Shown: positions 53,859 to 64,000 of the stretch, in pieces
How the letters are laid out: each line of letters begins with the position of its first letter
Numbering within the stretch: the first letter of the stretch is position 1
Origin: Discostella pseudostelligera
Taxonomy: Eukaryota > Bacillariophyta > Thalassiosirophyceae > Thalassiosirales > Thalassiosiraceae
Assembly: GCA_036940085.1 (NCBI GenBank)
Contig: JALLBK010000096.1
Coordinates: forward strand, 1-64,000
DNA: 64,000 bases
Reading direction: 5' to 3'
The notes under the pieces: model-generated
What the model saw: only the letters and a program-made list of their open reading frames with translations
Told to the model about the DNA's origin: nothing
The model's database searches: none
Made by a program: the position numbers and the translations under genes

Positions 53859-54998
53859 TCAGTAGAACATAAACCTAAAAATAATATGTATCTGGATAGA
53901 GGTGTGAGTATCTCTATCTTGGTGGTGGTGACAGAGGGGGTTTGCTTTTGGAAAGGCGCTATTGTACCAATGAAAAGCCCGTCGAACGTCGGAACTCAAA
54001 CCCCCAAGAGCCATCGCCAGGTCCATCAACCTGCATGGCATTGTTCTCAGAGGTTGGTAGCCTCGAGCCCAATAATCCGGGAGAATCGTTACGATACCAT
54101 CCTGAATCGACTGCTCCTCATATTCCTCCGTTTCCCGTTTCATTGATGTGCATGTTCTTCCCGCCTTCCCAAATGCCTCCTTCAACCGTCTTGCCCTATC
54201 TTTCGGATTTTCTTTTGCCGCTTCCCGTTCCACCTCCATCCTTTCCATAAGCTGTCGCAAAAATACCTCATCATAGCTCCCCGTGGCCCAATTGTTGATG
54301 GCCGCCCTAAGAGCACGAAGCGGATGTAGCATTGTACTCCCAATGGTGCGAGACACGGTGAGAAATCTATCGAATGGGGTTGGATGATTCTCACTACGAT
54401 CATCATTCACACCATTGTTCGGAGGATACGGACAAATCTGATCTTCGCCGGTAGTCAAGGAGCTAGAAATGTCGTCGTTGCCACCAGCACCAAGACCAGA
54501 AGTAGTATCTCTCGCATCATTACCTACTCTTTCGTTTCCCGAAGTTTGACCACCACCACCAACATCAACAATCTCGCCAACTGCTGCTGCTGTGGGGGTA
54601 GCACTACTACGCATTGTCGTCATCGTCACCGTCACCCACCCCTGCGATTGCGCCATCGAAGCAATGCGCTGCCGTGTCATTTGATGACGATGCTTGCGAA
54701 TACAAAATATTAAGATGCCAATGATGCAGATGACGGCGATTCCCTGGGTCAGTAGGAAGAAACTGGCGTAGGTGCCCCAAGAGGCAGAATGCCGTTGCAG
54801 TTGCACTTGTGGTTGTTGTTGGGAACTTTGATTGAAAGATGTTGTTGTTTGGTCGTCGATTTGAGAGCTTCCAGTATTTTCAAATAGAGACTGTTGTTCG
54901 CCATGCAATGCCCGGTGATTGCGATGGTAACCCCGAAGACGACGAAGACGACTATCGGTGGCGGTGGCGGTCGTTGGCGGCACCATCATTTTATTCAT
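53859..54998 (-). CDS. RING-less paralogue of the membrane RING protein
   Basis: An intact frame of 379 residues starts at the ATG at 54998 (MNKMMVPPTTATATDSRLRR). It follows the first exon of the RING gene over its full length: HRALHGEQQSLFENTGSSQI, the membrane segment SFFLLTQGIAVICIIGILIF, CIRKHRHQMTRQRIASMAQ, PTPFDRFLTVSRTIGSTML, RQLMERMEVEREAAKENPKD. At the point where the source gene has its intron donor the sequence changes to an unrelated tail (RTCTSMKRETEEYEEQSIQD...) that ends at 53859. No RING finger exists. Conservation of the frame through about 280 codons while the DNA has diverged suggests selection. It could act as a non-catalytic membrane partner or simply be a young pseudogene. 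Confidence 0.6.
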   Translation of the reverse strand: MNKMMVPPTTATATDSRLRRLRGYHRNHRALHGEQQSLFENTGSSQIDDQTTTSFNQSSQQQPQVQLQRHSASWGTYASFFLLTQGIAVICIIGILIFCIRKHRHQMTRQRIASMAQSQGWVTVTMTTMRSSATPTAAAVGEIVDVGGGGQTSGNERVGNDARDTTSGLGAGGNDDISSSLTTGEDQICPYPPNNGVNDDRSENHPTPFDRFLTVSRTIGSTMLHPLRALRAAINNWATGSYDEVFLRQLMERMEVEREAAKENPKDRARRLKEAFGKAGRTCTSMKRETEEYEEQSIQDGIVTILPDYWARGYQPLRTMPCRLMDLAMALGGLSSDVRRAFHWYNSAFPKANPLCHHHQDRDTHTSIQIHIIFRFMFY

Positions 54999-55080
54999 GT
55001 TGTTGTTGGAAACACCCCCTTCCTCTTCGGACCAAATAATGAACTCCCACTCCAACCTACTCCTACTCACCCCTCAAATT

Positions 55081-55891
55081 CGTAATAGGCTATCGACAAG
55101 AACCAGACCAGCTTGGTATTACCGCTATGGTACCATGTCATTTTCCGACATCGTATTGCATTGCATGCTTTTGTATGGTTCATTGCATATTATTTTCAAG
55201 ACATCTCTTCATCATCATCAGCGCATCTTCAAGCTCATACTAAGCACACCGTGCATTTTCTTTCAGACTGGCAGCTGGCCTCCTTAGCTGGCCAGGTCCA
55301 CTGTGTCAGCATTCTTATCAAATTAGCTGTCCCCGAAGTTGAATCCTTCTCCAATGTCCGGGAAGTACTTTGCGTGCCCAGGCAGAAAGATAGGGGGGTC
55401 AAATGTTGATGTTAGATCTCCTTCTCCCCCCCCCTTCGACAGACCAGGTGTTCATTGTCAATGAAAGCAACCCTACCACACAATCCCCACCTTCATGGTT
55501 GCCAACCCATCGCCATCTCCACCTATACCAGTTCCTACGTAGCATCCTACACAAAAAGAATTTCCGAAATTTTCCGAAAAATTTCCGAATTTCGGATTTT
55601 TAGCGGCGGCCAAGCAACACACGCAAGATGAGTCAAATTAGCGATACTGGACACATGGCCGTAGTACGAAACATCGCCAAAAGATTCCAACCCGGCTCTT
55701 CAGGATGGTACACTCATTCAGCGACAGTTCAAATAATAATCCTAATGTACTGGTGCCACCCTCTGCTGGCGGGCTGGCGGCTGGCGGGCGCCACCACATC
55801 CCACATCCACCAGCTAGCAGCCACCACCTACGATAGCACACAAACTCTAGTAATTACTACGCCGTCAAATCCAAAGCACAACGCCGCAGCA
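55081..55891. other. Upstream region of importin-alpha
   Basis: No separate gene is supported. Around 55558-55600 there are four tandem variants of TTTCCGAA (aatttccgaaattttccgaa and on), ending in the palindrome ttccgaatttcgga. The importin frame is open upstream to an ATG at 55628, but the added residues show no features of the family. Confidence 0.45.
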
Positions 55892-58277
55892 ATGATGAAC
55901 AAGGAGGAAGAGGTGCGTTGTCTAGATGATAGATGAAACTGAAATGATTGCTCTCTATTTGAAATTGAGCTGGCGTTATTAGGTTGGAACGGCGGCGAGA
56001 GGAGACATCGGTGGCGATGGCGACCGCCGCATTGCTCAACTCGCTCTCTCTCGTCTTGAACCTCGCTCACATTCTCTCCCTTGTTTGCTTCCTCTTTTCT
56101 TATTCTCTCTCTCTTGCTCGCCTCGCTCATTCATCATTTCTGCCACAACAACAACTTTCAAATAATATTATTATTCAGCGTAAAAAAGGATTCAAAAAAT
56201 CCATCGACATTGACGAGGGTCGTCGTCGTCGTGAGGAGACGACACTTCAAATTCGCAAGACGAAGAAAGATGTCCGATTGGCGAAGCGACGACAGATTCC
56301 AACAATGGGTGGAGGGGGGGTGGATACGCCAGCGGCATTGGCAGCGGCGAGTATGTTGGCTGCCGGGGGCGTGGCGCCGGGAGGTTATGGTGAGTAGACA
56401 TTGTAGTAGTTTGCAGCGAGATTATTTGCAGTGTTTGTTTTATTACAATCTAGATAGAGATGATGTGTGTGTGCGTAGCTTGGCGAGACCCAGGGTTTGG
56501 TTGGGTGGTTCACTCTTGTAATATTCATTTGTACTCACTCTCTCACACATTTCTTATTGCATTCATCTCTCCCCCCATTTCATATCTCATCATCATCCCG
56601 TTCGTAGGTGCCGTCACTTCCACTACTGGCATGGACACCTCGGGAAACTCACCCTTTACCTCGGGGAACAACAAGCTCGAGAATCTACCCTCCATGGTGG
56701 CCGGAGTTTCTGGCAATGATCCCGCCGTCCAAACAGAATGCACCACCCAATTCCGTCGTTTACTCTCCATTGAGAAAAATCCACCCATTCAACAAGTCAT
56801 TGAAAGTGGTGTCGTACCACGCTTCGTCGAATTCTTACAACGTGATGATAATCCCGCACTGCAATTCGAGGCGGCATGGGCATTAACGAACATTGCCTCG
56901 GGAACGTCAGAACATACCAAGGTGGTTATGGAGGTGGGGGCCGTGCCCATCTTTGTTCGATTACTCCTCAGTCCCAATGATGATGTTCGTGAGCAAGCGG
57001 TTTGGGCATTGGGGAATATTGCTGGTGATTCTCCCCCCTGTCGTGATTTGGTATTGCAAGCGGGGGCGATGCAGCCTTTACTTCAGCAGTTGCATCAGGG
57101 GAGTAAGCTGAGCATGTTGCGGAATGCTACGTGGACACTGAGCAATTTTTGCCGTGGAAAGCCTCAGCCAGACTTTGAATTGGTGCGTCATTCCCTTCCA
57201 ACGTTGGCTCAACTTATCTACAGCCCCGATGAGGAGGTATTGACGGATGCCTGCTGGGCATTGTCCTATCTGAGTGATGGTCCCAATGAGAAGATTCAGG
57301 CGGTCATTGAGGCGGGGGTGTGCCGTCGACTTGTGGAGTTGCTCCTTAATCCATCCCCCGCGGTCCAGACTCCGGCGTTGCGTACGGTGGGGAACATTGT
57401 CACTGGTAAGTATCCTCATTGTCCTTCTTCGTGCACTTCGTTTACATCCTATTCAGTTATGTGACCTAATGCAACTTTAAATGTCTCCTTCCCTTCCATT
57501 TTACAGGCGATGACCTACAGACACAACTTATCATTAATTGCAATGCACTCTCCTGTCTCCTAGCTCTCCTATCCAGTCCAAAGAAGGGCATTCGAAAGGA
57601 GGCATGCTGGACCATCTCGAATATCACCGCCGGATCCAAAGATCAGATACAATCTGTGATCGATAACAATATTATCCCTCCGTTGATTCTACTGTTGGCT
57701 AATGCGGAATTCGATATTCGTAAGGAGGCAGCATGGGCCATTTCCAATGCCACCAGTGGGGGTAGTCCACAGCAAATTAAGTTCCTGGTGCAGCAGGGAT
57801 GCATTCGACCCCTGTGCGATTTGCTGACTGTCAATGATGTGAAAATTGTCACCATTGCCTTGGAGGGGCTGGAGAATGTGAGTTTCCATGGCTGAGTTTG
57901 TATTCTTTTCTCAGCTCATTATCATGTCCAGCTCTCACATTTTTTCCGTCTCATGCCATAACACGTCTCTCTAGATCCTTAATGTCGGTGAAGACGAAGC
58001 CAATGCCACAGGTTCACACAACCAAATGGCCACCTTCGTCGCTGAGGCCGAGGGTCTTAACAAAATTGAAGAGCTCCAACAGCATTCTAACAACGATATC
58101 TATGAAAAATGTGTTAAGATATTGGAAACGTTCTTTGGTGTGGATGAGGAGGAGGAGATGGCGAATATTGTACCGGATATGGCCGAGGATGGAAATCAGT
58201 TTGCATTCTCGGCACCGTCGAATGGGATGGATGATGAAGATGGCGGATCGGCGCCGACTTTTGACTTCTCGGGTTAA
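55892..58277 (+). CDS. Importin subunit alpha (karyopherin alpha)
   Basis: Five exons, 55892-55912, 56179-56389, 56608-57405, 57507-57877 and 57975-58277, with consistent phases, encode 567 residues. The first exon is only seven codons (MMNKEEE). The importin-beta-binding domain follows: [40 protein letters not shown]. Armadillo repeats carry the Trp/Asn pairs that grip nuclear localisation signals: [97 protein letters not shown]. The acidic C-terminus ends [10 protein letters not shown]. The protein links cargo to importin-beta for nuclear import. The start at 55892 is chosen because the IBB should be near the N-terminus; an in-frame ATG at 55628 would add 88 residues. Confidence 0.95.
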
Positions 58278-58697
58278 TTTTGATGGCCGTGGACGGTGTT
58301 TGTGGCTGGTGCTGACATGATGTGTGCATTTCTTCCTTGAGATTCTATGCAAGTTTTGATATTACATTGTGACTTCCATACAATCTTGGTGCCCGATATT
58401 GCAGTGCTGAATCTGCTTTATGTTGTTTAAGAGAGATTTCTTTGTCGGGGCGATGTACATGGCTCTGGTGATGAAAAATCATTATTTTTCTTCACCACAG
58501 CATGGAAGGAAGGACCGATGTTATTTCGGTTCTCATGTCACCCGGCGTTTCTTGTCGGCAAGCAACTTGCAGGCAACTTAATAAATCCGCACCGAATTGC
58601 ATATTTTACCTCATCGGCTAGCGGTGCCTTTCCCGTTATTACCTAAAACTAACAAATGCGGATTACCAAATGCTTATTTTATGACGTACTCTGCTAT
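58278..58697. other. Convergent intergenic region
   Basis: 420 bases between the 3' ends of importin-alpha and the MON2 gene; no recognisable feature. Confidence 0.5.
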
Positions 58698-61600
58698 TTA
58701 GTTGGTCAACCATTGCTCTATTCGTCGATCCTTGCACTGAGTGACCATGGTCTCAGGAGAATAATGAGCTCTCTGAAAATACAGCCAACTGCAACATGGA
58801 GTGAATAGACAGATACAAATAATAGATACAAAGGAGGAGGACATGACTGGCTCACCTGTCGTTGAAGCTCTTCGTTTTCAGCCTGAAGATACTCAATTTC
58901 TTCCAGCATGGCAATATTTTCCTCTTCGATCTCCTTCGCTCTGGCATTTGCTTGATCTGCCCGCTCTCGCTCTCGAGTTATAACTTCTGACAAGTTCATA
59001 CCACCCAATATCTTCCCAGCCGCTCTTCGTAGGCCATCATTATCAACACTTGTCAAGCGGCACAATAACGGGAAAACACTAACGAGCAAATCTTGGCTTG
59101 TCGTAGTCCTAAGGCTTTCACACACAGCGATTGCCAAACTATGACGAGTCTTCGAATGCATGCCGGCAGTAACGGAAAGTCTAACTCCAGTCTCGAACGT
59201 CTCTCCTAAAATCTTATTTGTCAGTGAAGTCACTGCCGGACATGTTGGACTTTTTTGACATAGTCCCATGAAGCATGCAAGAAATACGTGGCTGTGTGTC
59301 AAATTGTAACCAGTCAAATGAATGTCAAAAATATGGTACAAAGTCGGAATGGCGTGAATTTACTTACACAGCACCCTCAGAAGCCAGGGAGTAAAGTTCA
59401 TCCTCATCATCTTGGCCTTCCTTATCACACTTTAAAGCCACCTCGACTGCTAGATTTGCTCCATTTTCCAACATGGGTTCCGCCAGTGAAATTTTGCGTT
59501 GCGGCAAATGCGCAAGGACAATCGCGACAATATTAACTATCGACCTCGATTGATATGCATAATCGTCATATTGATTACCTGCGGATGGCAACAGCAATGA
59601 AGAAACGGTAGCGATCATCCGATCCCAAATGGTATCGAGAATGACCTTGTCATTGGTGGCATTATTCGTGGAATCAATTTGTTCAGCAGCACCTAGACCG
59701 GAGTCGATTACTTTCGTGAACAAATCGTACTGAAATGTTGCCCGTTTCTCTTCGGCGTACTTAATATACTGCCCCAAGAAAGAGCACATAACAATAACTT
59801 TGGCGACGTCAGAAAGGTCATCCGAATCGAATGCAGATGCCACTGTTTTTGCTGCCTCTAGTTCAAGTGTTTCGACTAAGATTTTGACGGTCGGAGAAGA
59901 GACAAATCAGTTGCAATTGCATGAGTGAATTTCAATGCAGTAAAAGGCTTGGACAAGGAGCCAAACTCACCAGAATCGCTGTCGTCATTGGCTGCCCTTG
60001 CTTTAGATGATATGACCTTCGGTCTCCTGTTTACAATAGATGTACAAGGTGAAATAAATTCAACAAAGTGAAAGTTCGAAATGCCAACGACGAACTCCAT
60101 TATTTGGAACGTACACGAACATGCAATCGCCAGATATTGTAATCAAGGCTTTGAATGCTCTCAACGAAGAGTTGGATGCCATACCCTGAAGCAACGACAT
60201 GACCCCTCTTTGAACCTGATTAAGATATCTCGAGTTCTTTTCGTTTCCAGCATTGGCGGCAATCACAAGTATAAGCTGTAAAAACCTGCTTTCATAGCCG
60301 TCGTCGTCCTCGATGGAAATATCCGGTTGTAATTCGCATGGTCCGGGTTGCATTTCGTTGCATTTGCAGCATTCGTAGAGCCTTGTAAGCTCCCCTATTA
60401 ATTTGGTCAGAACTTGTGTCAGTTGTGAGTGAATTGTGAAACTCTTTGGACCTTCATTCTCATTATTGCCACTTTTTTCCAGGTATAATCGGAAATCACC
60501 TAATGTGTCGAATGCGACATCAAACAATACTCGCCGACGTGCGGCAACTTCGGTCTGATTCAGATCACTGGATTTGTCCACTAAATGATGAGCTCTGTCT
60601 TCTACTGCAGCACGAACGCTACGAAGTGCGCCGCCAACTACCTCCATGTTCGTACCAACACGCGCTGCCGTCCCAGCTGCAGCGATACCCGCCTGACAAG
60701 AAAGTTGGGCGCAGAGTGCCATCACCTCAATTCCGGCCAAGCGCATGTCAAGCATTTCTCCTTCACCAGCCAATATTGAACAGCCGTATGATACTCTAAG
60801 AATTTCCTTCCATGTTTGGAGGAACCATGGCTCACATGGCGTGGCTAAAAGGGTTGCAAGGAGCCGCGGGAAGAAAACCCGTAACACTCGTTCCAATCCC
60901 CGAAGAACTAATATCTCTGTGGTTGCCCATTGCTTCCGAACAGAGTCCCGAGAGTGGTGAACTGCCACTTTATAACGCTCTCCACTGGTACTGGGGCTCC
61001 GTTTCGTGTCAGAGTCGTCGATGGCAGTAGAGATTTGACTCAAAATTCCAAATATGGTGTAGTCGAGACACTTTTTCCATTGTTCATCGGAGAATTGGTC
61101 TCCAAGCCCAACAACACAAGAGAATAAAGTATTCACTGAACAATTTCTTAACTCGGGTCGACTGTCCATAGCTAAAAGTGCCAATTTCGACAGCACTACG
61201 TCCACCGTTCCTGGCGAAGAGTCTCGGTCCGCCAGAGACCATAGCATCCCAGTTGCAGTAAGAGAAGTATTGACATCATGCCTCGATCTACCAAATGCAA
61301 CACAGCAATCCAGGATGGCATCACGTGCTTCGATTGATTTAATCGGGGAATCCGCCGTAGTCGACATTGGCTCTAAGAAATCATCAAGTAATAGCTTGAG
61401 GTTTTGAAACGCCAGAGAGCTTACGTTGGCCCATTGCTTTGTTGATCGATCGACAATGTCTTCAATATCTTCTCTCGCGCACCCAGACAACACTGAAAGC
61501 GTGTTAATGACAGTAATGAGATTTTCTCCCGTAACATTGTGACCTTCCCCTTCTAAGACGACGACTAACGCATTCAAACAATTCTCTGCAGTGTCAACTT

Positions 61601-64000
61601 GAGTTGAGCTCTGGATTGTGTCGCAGAGAATCTTTAATAACTGTGGTGAACTGTGTTGAATTTCTACTTTCTCTGGCTCGTCATAATCAACTGGGATGAT
61701 TTCCAAGGGTGATATGTTACGCTCTATGTCGGGAATCATTCGTGGCCTGAATCCATGATTGAGTGATGAATCCGGCTGTGAAAGAGATAACGGCATGAAA
61801 TGAATGAGGACTTGCATAGCAAACGACTTCATTTCCGACGACGGGGATCTCGCTACAATCTCGCACAGATGCGTGGCGAGGGTCTCCTCGATTATTGAAA
61901 GTCTATACGCGTTAGCCTCCGCCACGGTGACAGCAAAGAGCAATGGCAGGGGCATTTTTCGGATGATCGAACGCGGAGTGGATATGTTCATCATTGTCAT
62001 TTGCGAGCAAGTAGTCTCCCGAAAATTTTCGGAGTATGTCTTGGAAAATGGCAACGATCCAATCGATACAGATCTGTGGAGAGAAGTGGCGTTGTTTGCC
62101 GGTGTTGATTGTGCTGTTCCTCCTCCACCGAATGCACGGCCAGCAAAAGACAGTAATTTTCCACCTATCGATGGTTCTCGGACGCCATGACTAGCAACTT
62201 CATCATCATCCTCCCAGATACTAGAGATCTCTGAATTTGAGATCTCGCTGCTTTGTTCCGTTAGAGGTTCAAATGATACTACCTCTGACAGCTTTACAAG
62301 GGAAGTTGTGAACTGATAGAGTGCATCGCTGCTAAATACAGTTGTGAACATTGGCAGACGAGTAAGGCAACCAGCTATTGAGGATGTTCTCTCTGAATAT
62401 GATGCAGGAAGCTTGGGCGACGGTATTTGTACCAGACCTAGCTGATCGAGAGTTGAAAGGATGATGTCCCACTCTTCGGAAATTTTTTCGTAGTTTGAGT
62501 GGACAATCCAGAGCAACGACCACAGAGCTTGAATGTTGCTCTCATTTAAATGGCTATATCGTGACAAACAGGCAATTGTTAGGCCAGATTGTAACGGAAA
62601 GACAATCAATGGAATCAAAGCAATAATTTACCAATTTGGTCGTCTCTTTCCCCACGAAGGTAGGCAGATCTTGCACAGTGAGGTGAGGATCGCCTGTCGA
62701 CGCATATTTGTTGATTGACAATCCACTGACATCGCCGCGTAGGCTAAATTCTGGTAGGCAGCGAGGGTCTGAGACACTATCACTGGCGAACCCAACATTC
62801 TTCTTATGAAGTGTTGTAACATAGATACTGAAGGTGCGAATGATCCATTGATTAATCCGGCAAAAGATAGACGTAATATCGTGTCCTCGTTGGCATCAAA
62901 TGAAATGGCAAGACCTTTCAATGACTTCACTAACAAGAGAATGCACTTGAATGCCATCCAAGCCGTCGCGCCAACGTCACAGATAGGGATTTCAATTGCA
63001 TCAATAACCATAGAATCAGTCACCTTAGTTGCTATTGCGGCAGCCGCTGTTGAGTTTTCGGCATCAGATATTGGAACATCGACGTCAACCCATGTTGGCA
63101 TTTCTTCAGCAGGTTTTTCTTTTCCATCTTCTAATTTGTCAATATGAGATTGGTTGTCAGAATGAACAGCCATTAGGAAGTGCAAAATTCGCTCTCTGTT
63201 GCTTGCTGAGCTCGTGGCGAAATCACTGACCGCTTTTGCAATTAGGCAACCGGTGAGGTTGTCGTCGCTGTCTTTAGCATCCTTGTTAGTTCTGCCAATA
63301 AAATCCAACCACATGACTTGTTCCATATGAGAAGTCACAACATGTGCCAATGCAACCAGCGCCGAAAAAGCTCTCCATAACTTCTCGTTCGCTGTAGATA
63401 CGTCGGGTGACGGTGATGGAGCACGATTGTTCGTTTGGATTGATTCTCCAATATCCAATGATTCTCGCTCAGTTTGAGTGAAAATGTAACCGTCCTTGTA
63501 ACAGATACGGGAAAGATGCAGCAATGAAATTGAATGCCGAGACAGGTGTGGGATTTGGAATCGGCTGGTTGCAGCAATTTGCAATGGAAGACAACTTTCA
63601 CTTACCTCAAAATCATCTGACTTATGATATGCGTCTGTTGCCTCGGTGACAAACGATATCAGTTGGTGCATCATATCAAGCGCCAATTTGCTCAAAGTAG
63701 CGGATGTTCCACTGTTCTCACAAGCATACGCATCAAAGCGTTCATAAAAATTCTCGGAAGTCGACGATAAATAGTGGGTCATCAGAGTTGTCGTTAGTGA
63801 AGTGTTGTAATAGTATAAGCAAAATTCGATGAGATTCGACGCTGAAGATTGCTGTGATGAATTGTCTTGGAGTGAGGAATCCAAACTGAGCTTTGTTACG
63901 AAGAAATAATACTGAGATCCAAGCAACGAATGCCCAAGCTGAAACGCCTGACAGATAATCTGGGTGGCAAAGTCAACACTCTGATTTGTTGTCCGTTGTT
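58698..64000 (-). CDS. MON2: MON2-type Golgi/endosome trafficking protein, 5' end outside the window
   Basis: Six exons in the window, all GT-AG with matching phases: beyond 64000 to 62632, 62553-60115, 60026-59971, 59875-59368, 59291-58856 and 58772-58698, about 1620 residues. A GTAAGT...AAG pair at 63605-63495 (111 nt) may be a further in-frame intron. Diagnostic segments are DVNTSLTATGMLWSLADRDS, ELRNCSVNTLFSCVVG, VAVHHSRDSVRKQWATTEIL and VAEANAYRLSIIEETLATHL, which follow the Mon2 HUS/HDS helical repeats. The family resembles large Arf-GEFs without the Sec7 domain and works with Dopey (DOP1) on Golgi-endosome transport. The end has a coiled coil (RERERADQANARAKEIEEEN, EEIEYLQAENEELQRQV), which I do not know from Mon2 of animals or yeast. 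Confidence 0.85.

Larger units (their letters stand above)
52145..55080 (-). other. Mosaic of fragments from three neighbouring genes
   Basis: Three blocks, all reading on the minus strand, are diverged copies of parts of genes in this window: cyclin (52145-52862), AAA+ ATPase (52863-53772), membrane RING protein (about 54137-55080). The sources lie in a different order (AAA+, cyclin, RING) and in mixed orientations, so this is not one segmental duplication. I could not find clear terminal repeats or target duplications around the whole block. Confidence 0.75.

Noticed and set aside
55628..55891. Longer N-terminus for importin-alpha
   Set aside because: In frame but without family features; the IBB domain should be near the start.

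Overview
The window looks like nuclear DNA of a diatom, most likely a centric species. The genes are eukaryotic with short GT-AG introns (about 75-270 nt). The decayed Ty1/copia element carries the reverse-transcriptase box FHVDDCKLSH and the protease box LDSQST, which I associate with diatom CoDi elements. One predicted protein starts with a signal peptide followed by an ASAFAP-like Phe, the diatom plastid signal. The cyclin has the long low-complexity extensions of diatom cyclins. Two single-N gaps are each flanked by identical 72-bp duplications, so this is a short-read style assembly.

Positions 1-10.8 kb are an accessory, decayed region: a 156-bp inverted-repeat element around a tRNA-like sequence; a broken cationic amino-acid permease split by a hAT-type MITE with an 8-bp target duplication; and a pseudogene of an unrecognised family (copy A) split by a 4.8-kb copia element with a perfect 5-bp target duplication. 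An apparently less damaged paralogue (copy B) lies 45 kb away at 49.6-51.9 kb.

Positions 10.9-51 kb are a dense housekeeping region: NUP35-type nucleoporin, ribosomal protein uS5/RPS2, eIF2-beta, the cytosolic Fe-S factor NAR1, a probably plastid-targeted methyltransferase, an STI1-domain protein, an NSF-like AAA+ protein with one AAA module, a large AT-hook/SANT protein, a cyclin, a 2113-residue low-complexity protein, a membrane RING-H2 protein, an exosome RNase PH subunit, the PC4 coactivator, and a PRL phosphatase with a prenylation box. Several intergenic regions hold clusters of E2F-like sites (TTTGGCGGG / TTCCCGCC), notably the shared promoter of the AT-hook/SANT gene and the cyclin.

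Positions 52.1-55.1 kb hold the strangest structure: a mosaic of diverged fragments of three genes that lie 10-28 kb away in the same window (cyclin, AAA+ ATPase, membrane RING gene), joined in new order and all in the same antisense direction. The last fragment keeps a 379-residue ORF with the membrane segment but no RING finger. The window ends with importin-alpha (58 kb) and most of a MON2-type Golgi trafficking gene running off the right edge. No CRISPR array, rRNA, prokaryotic operon or animal or crop virus was seen.
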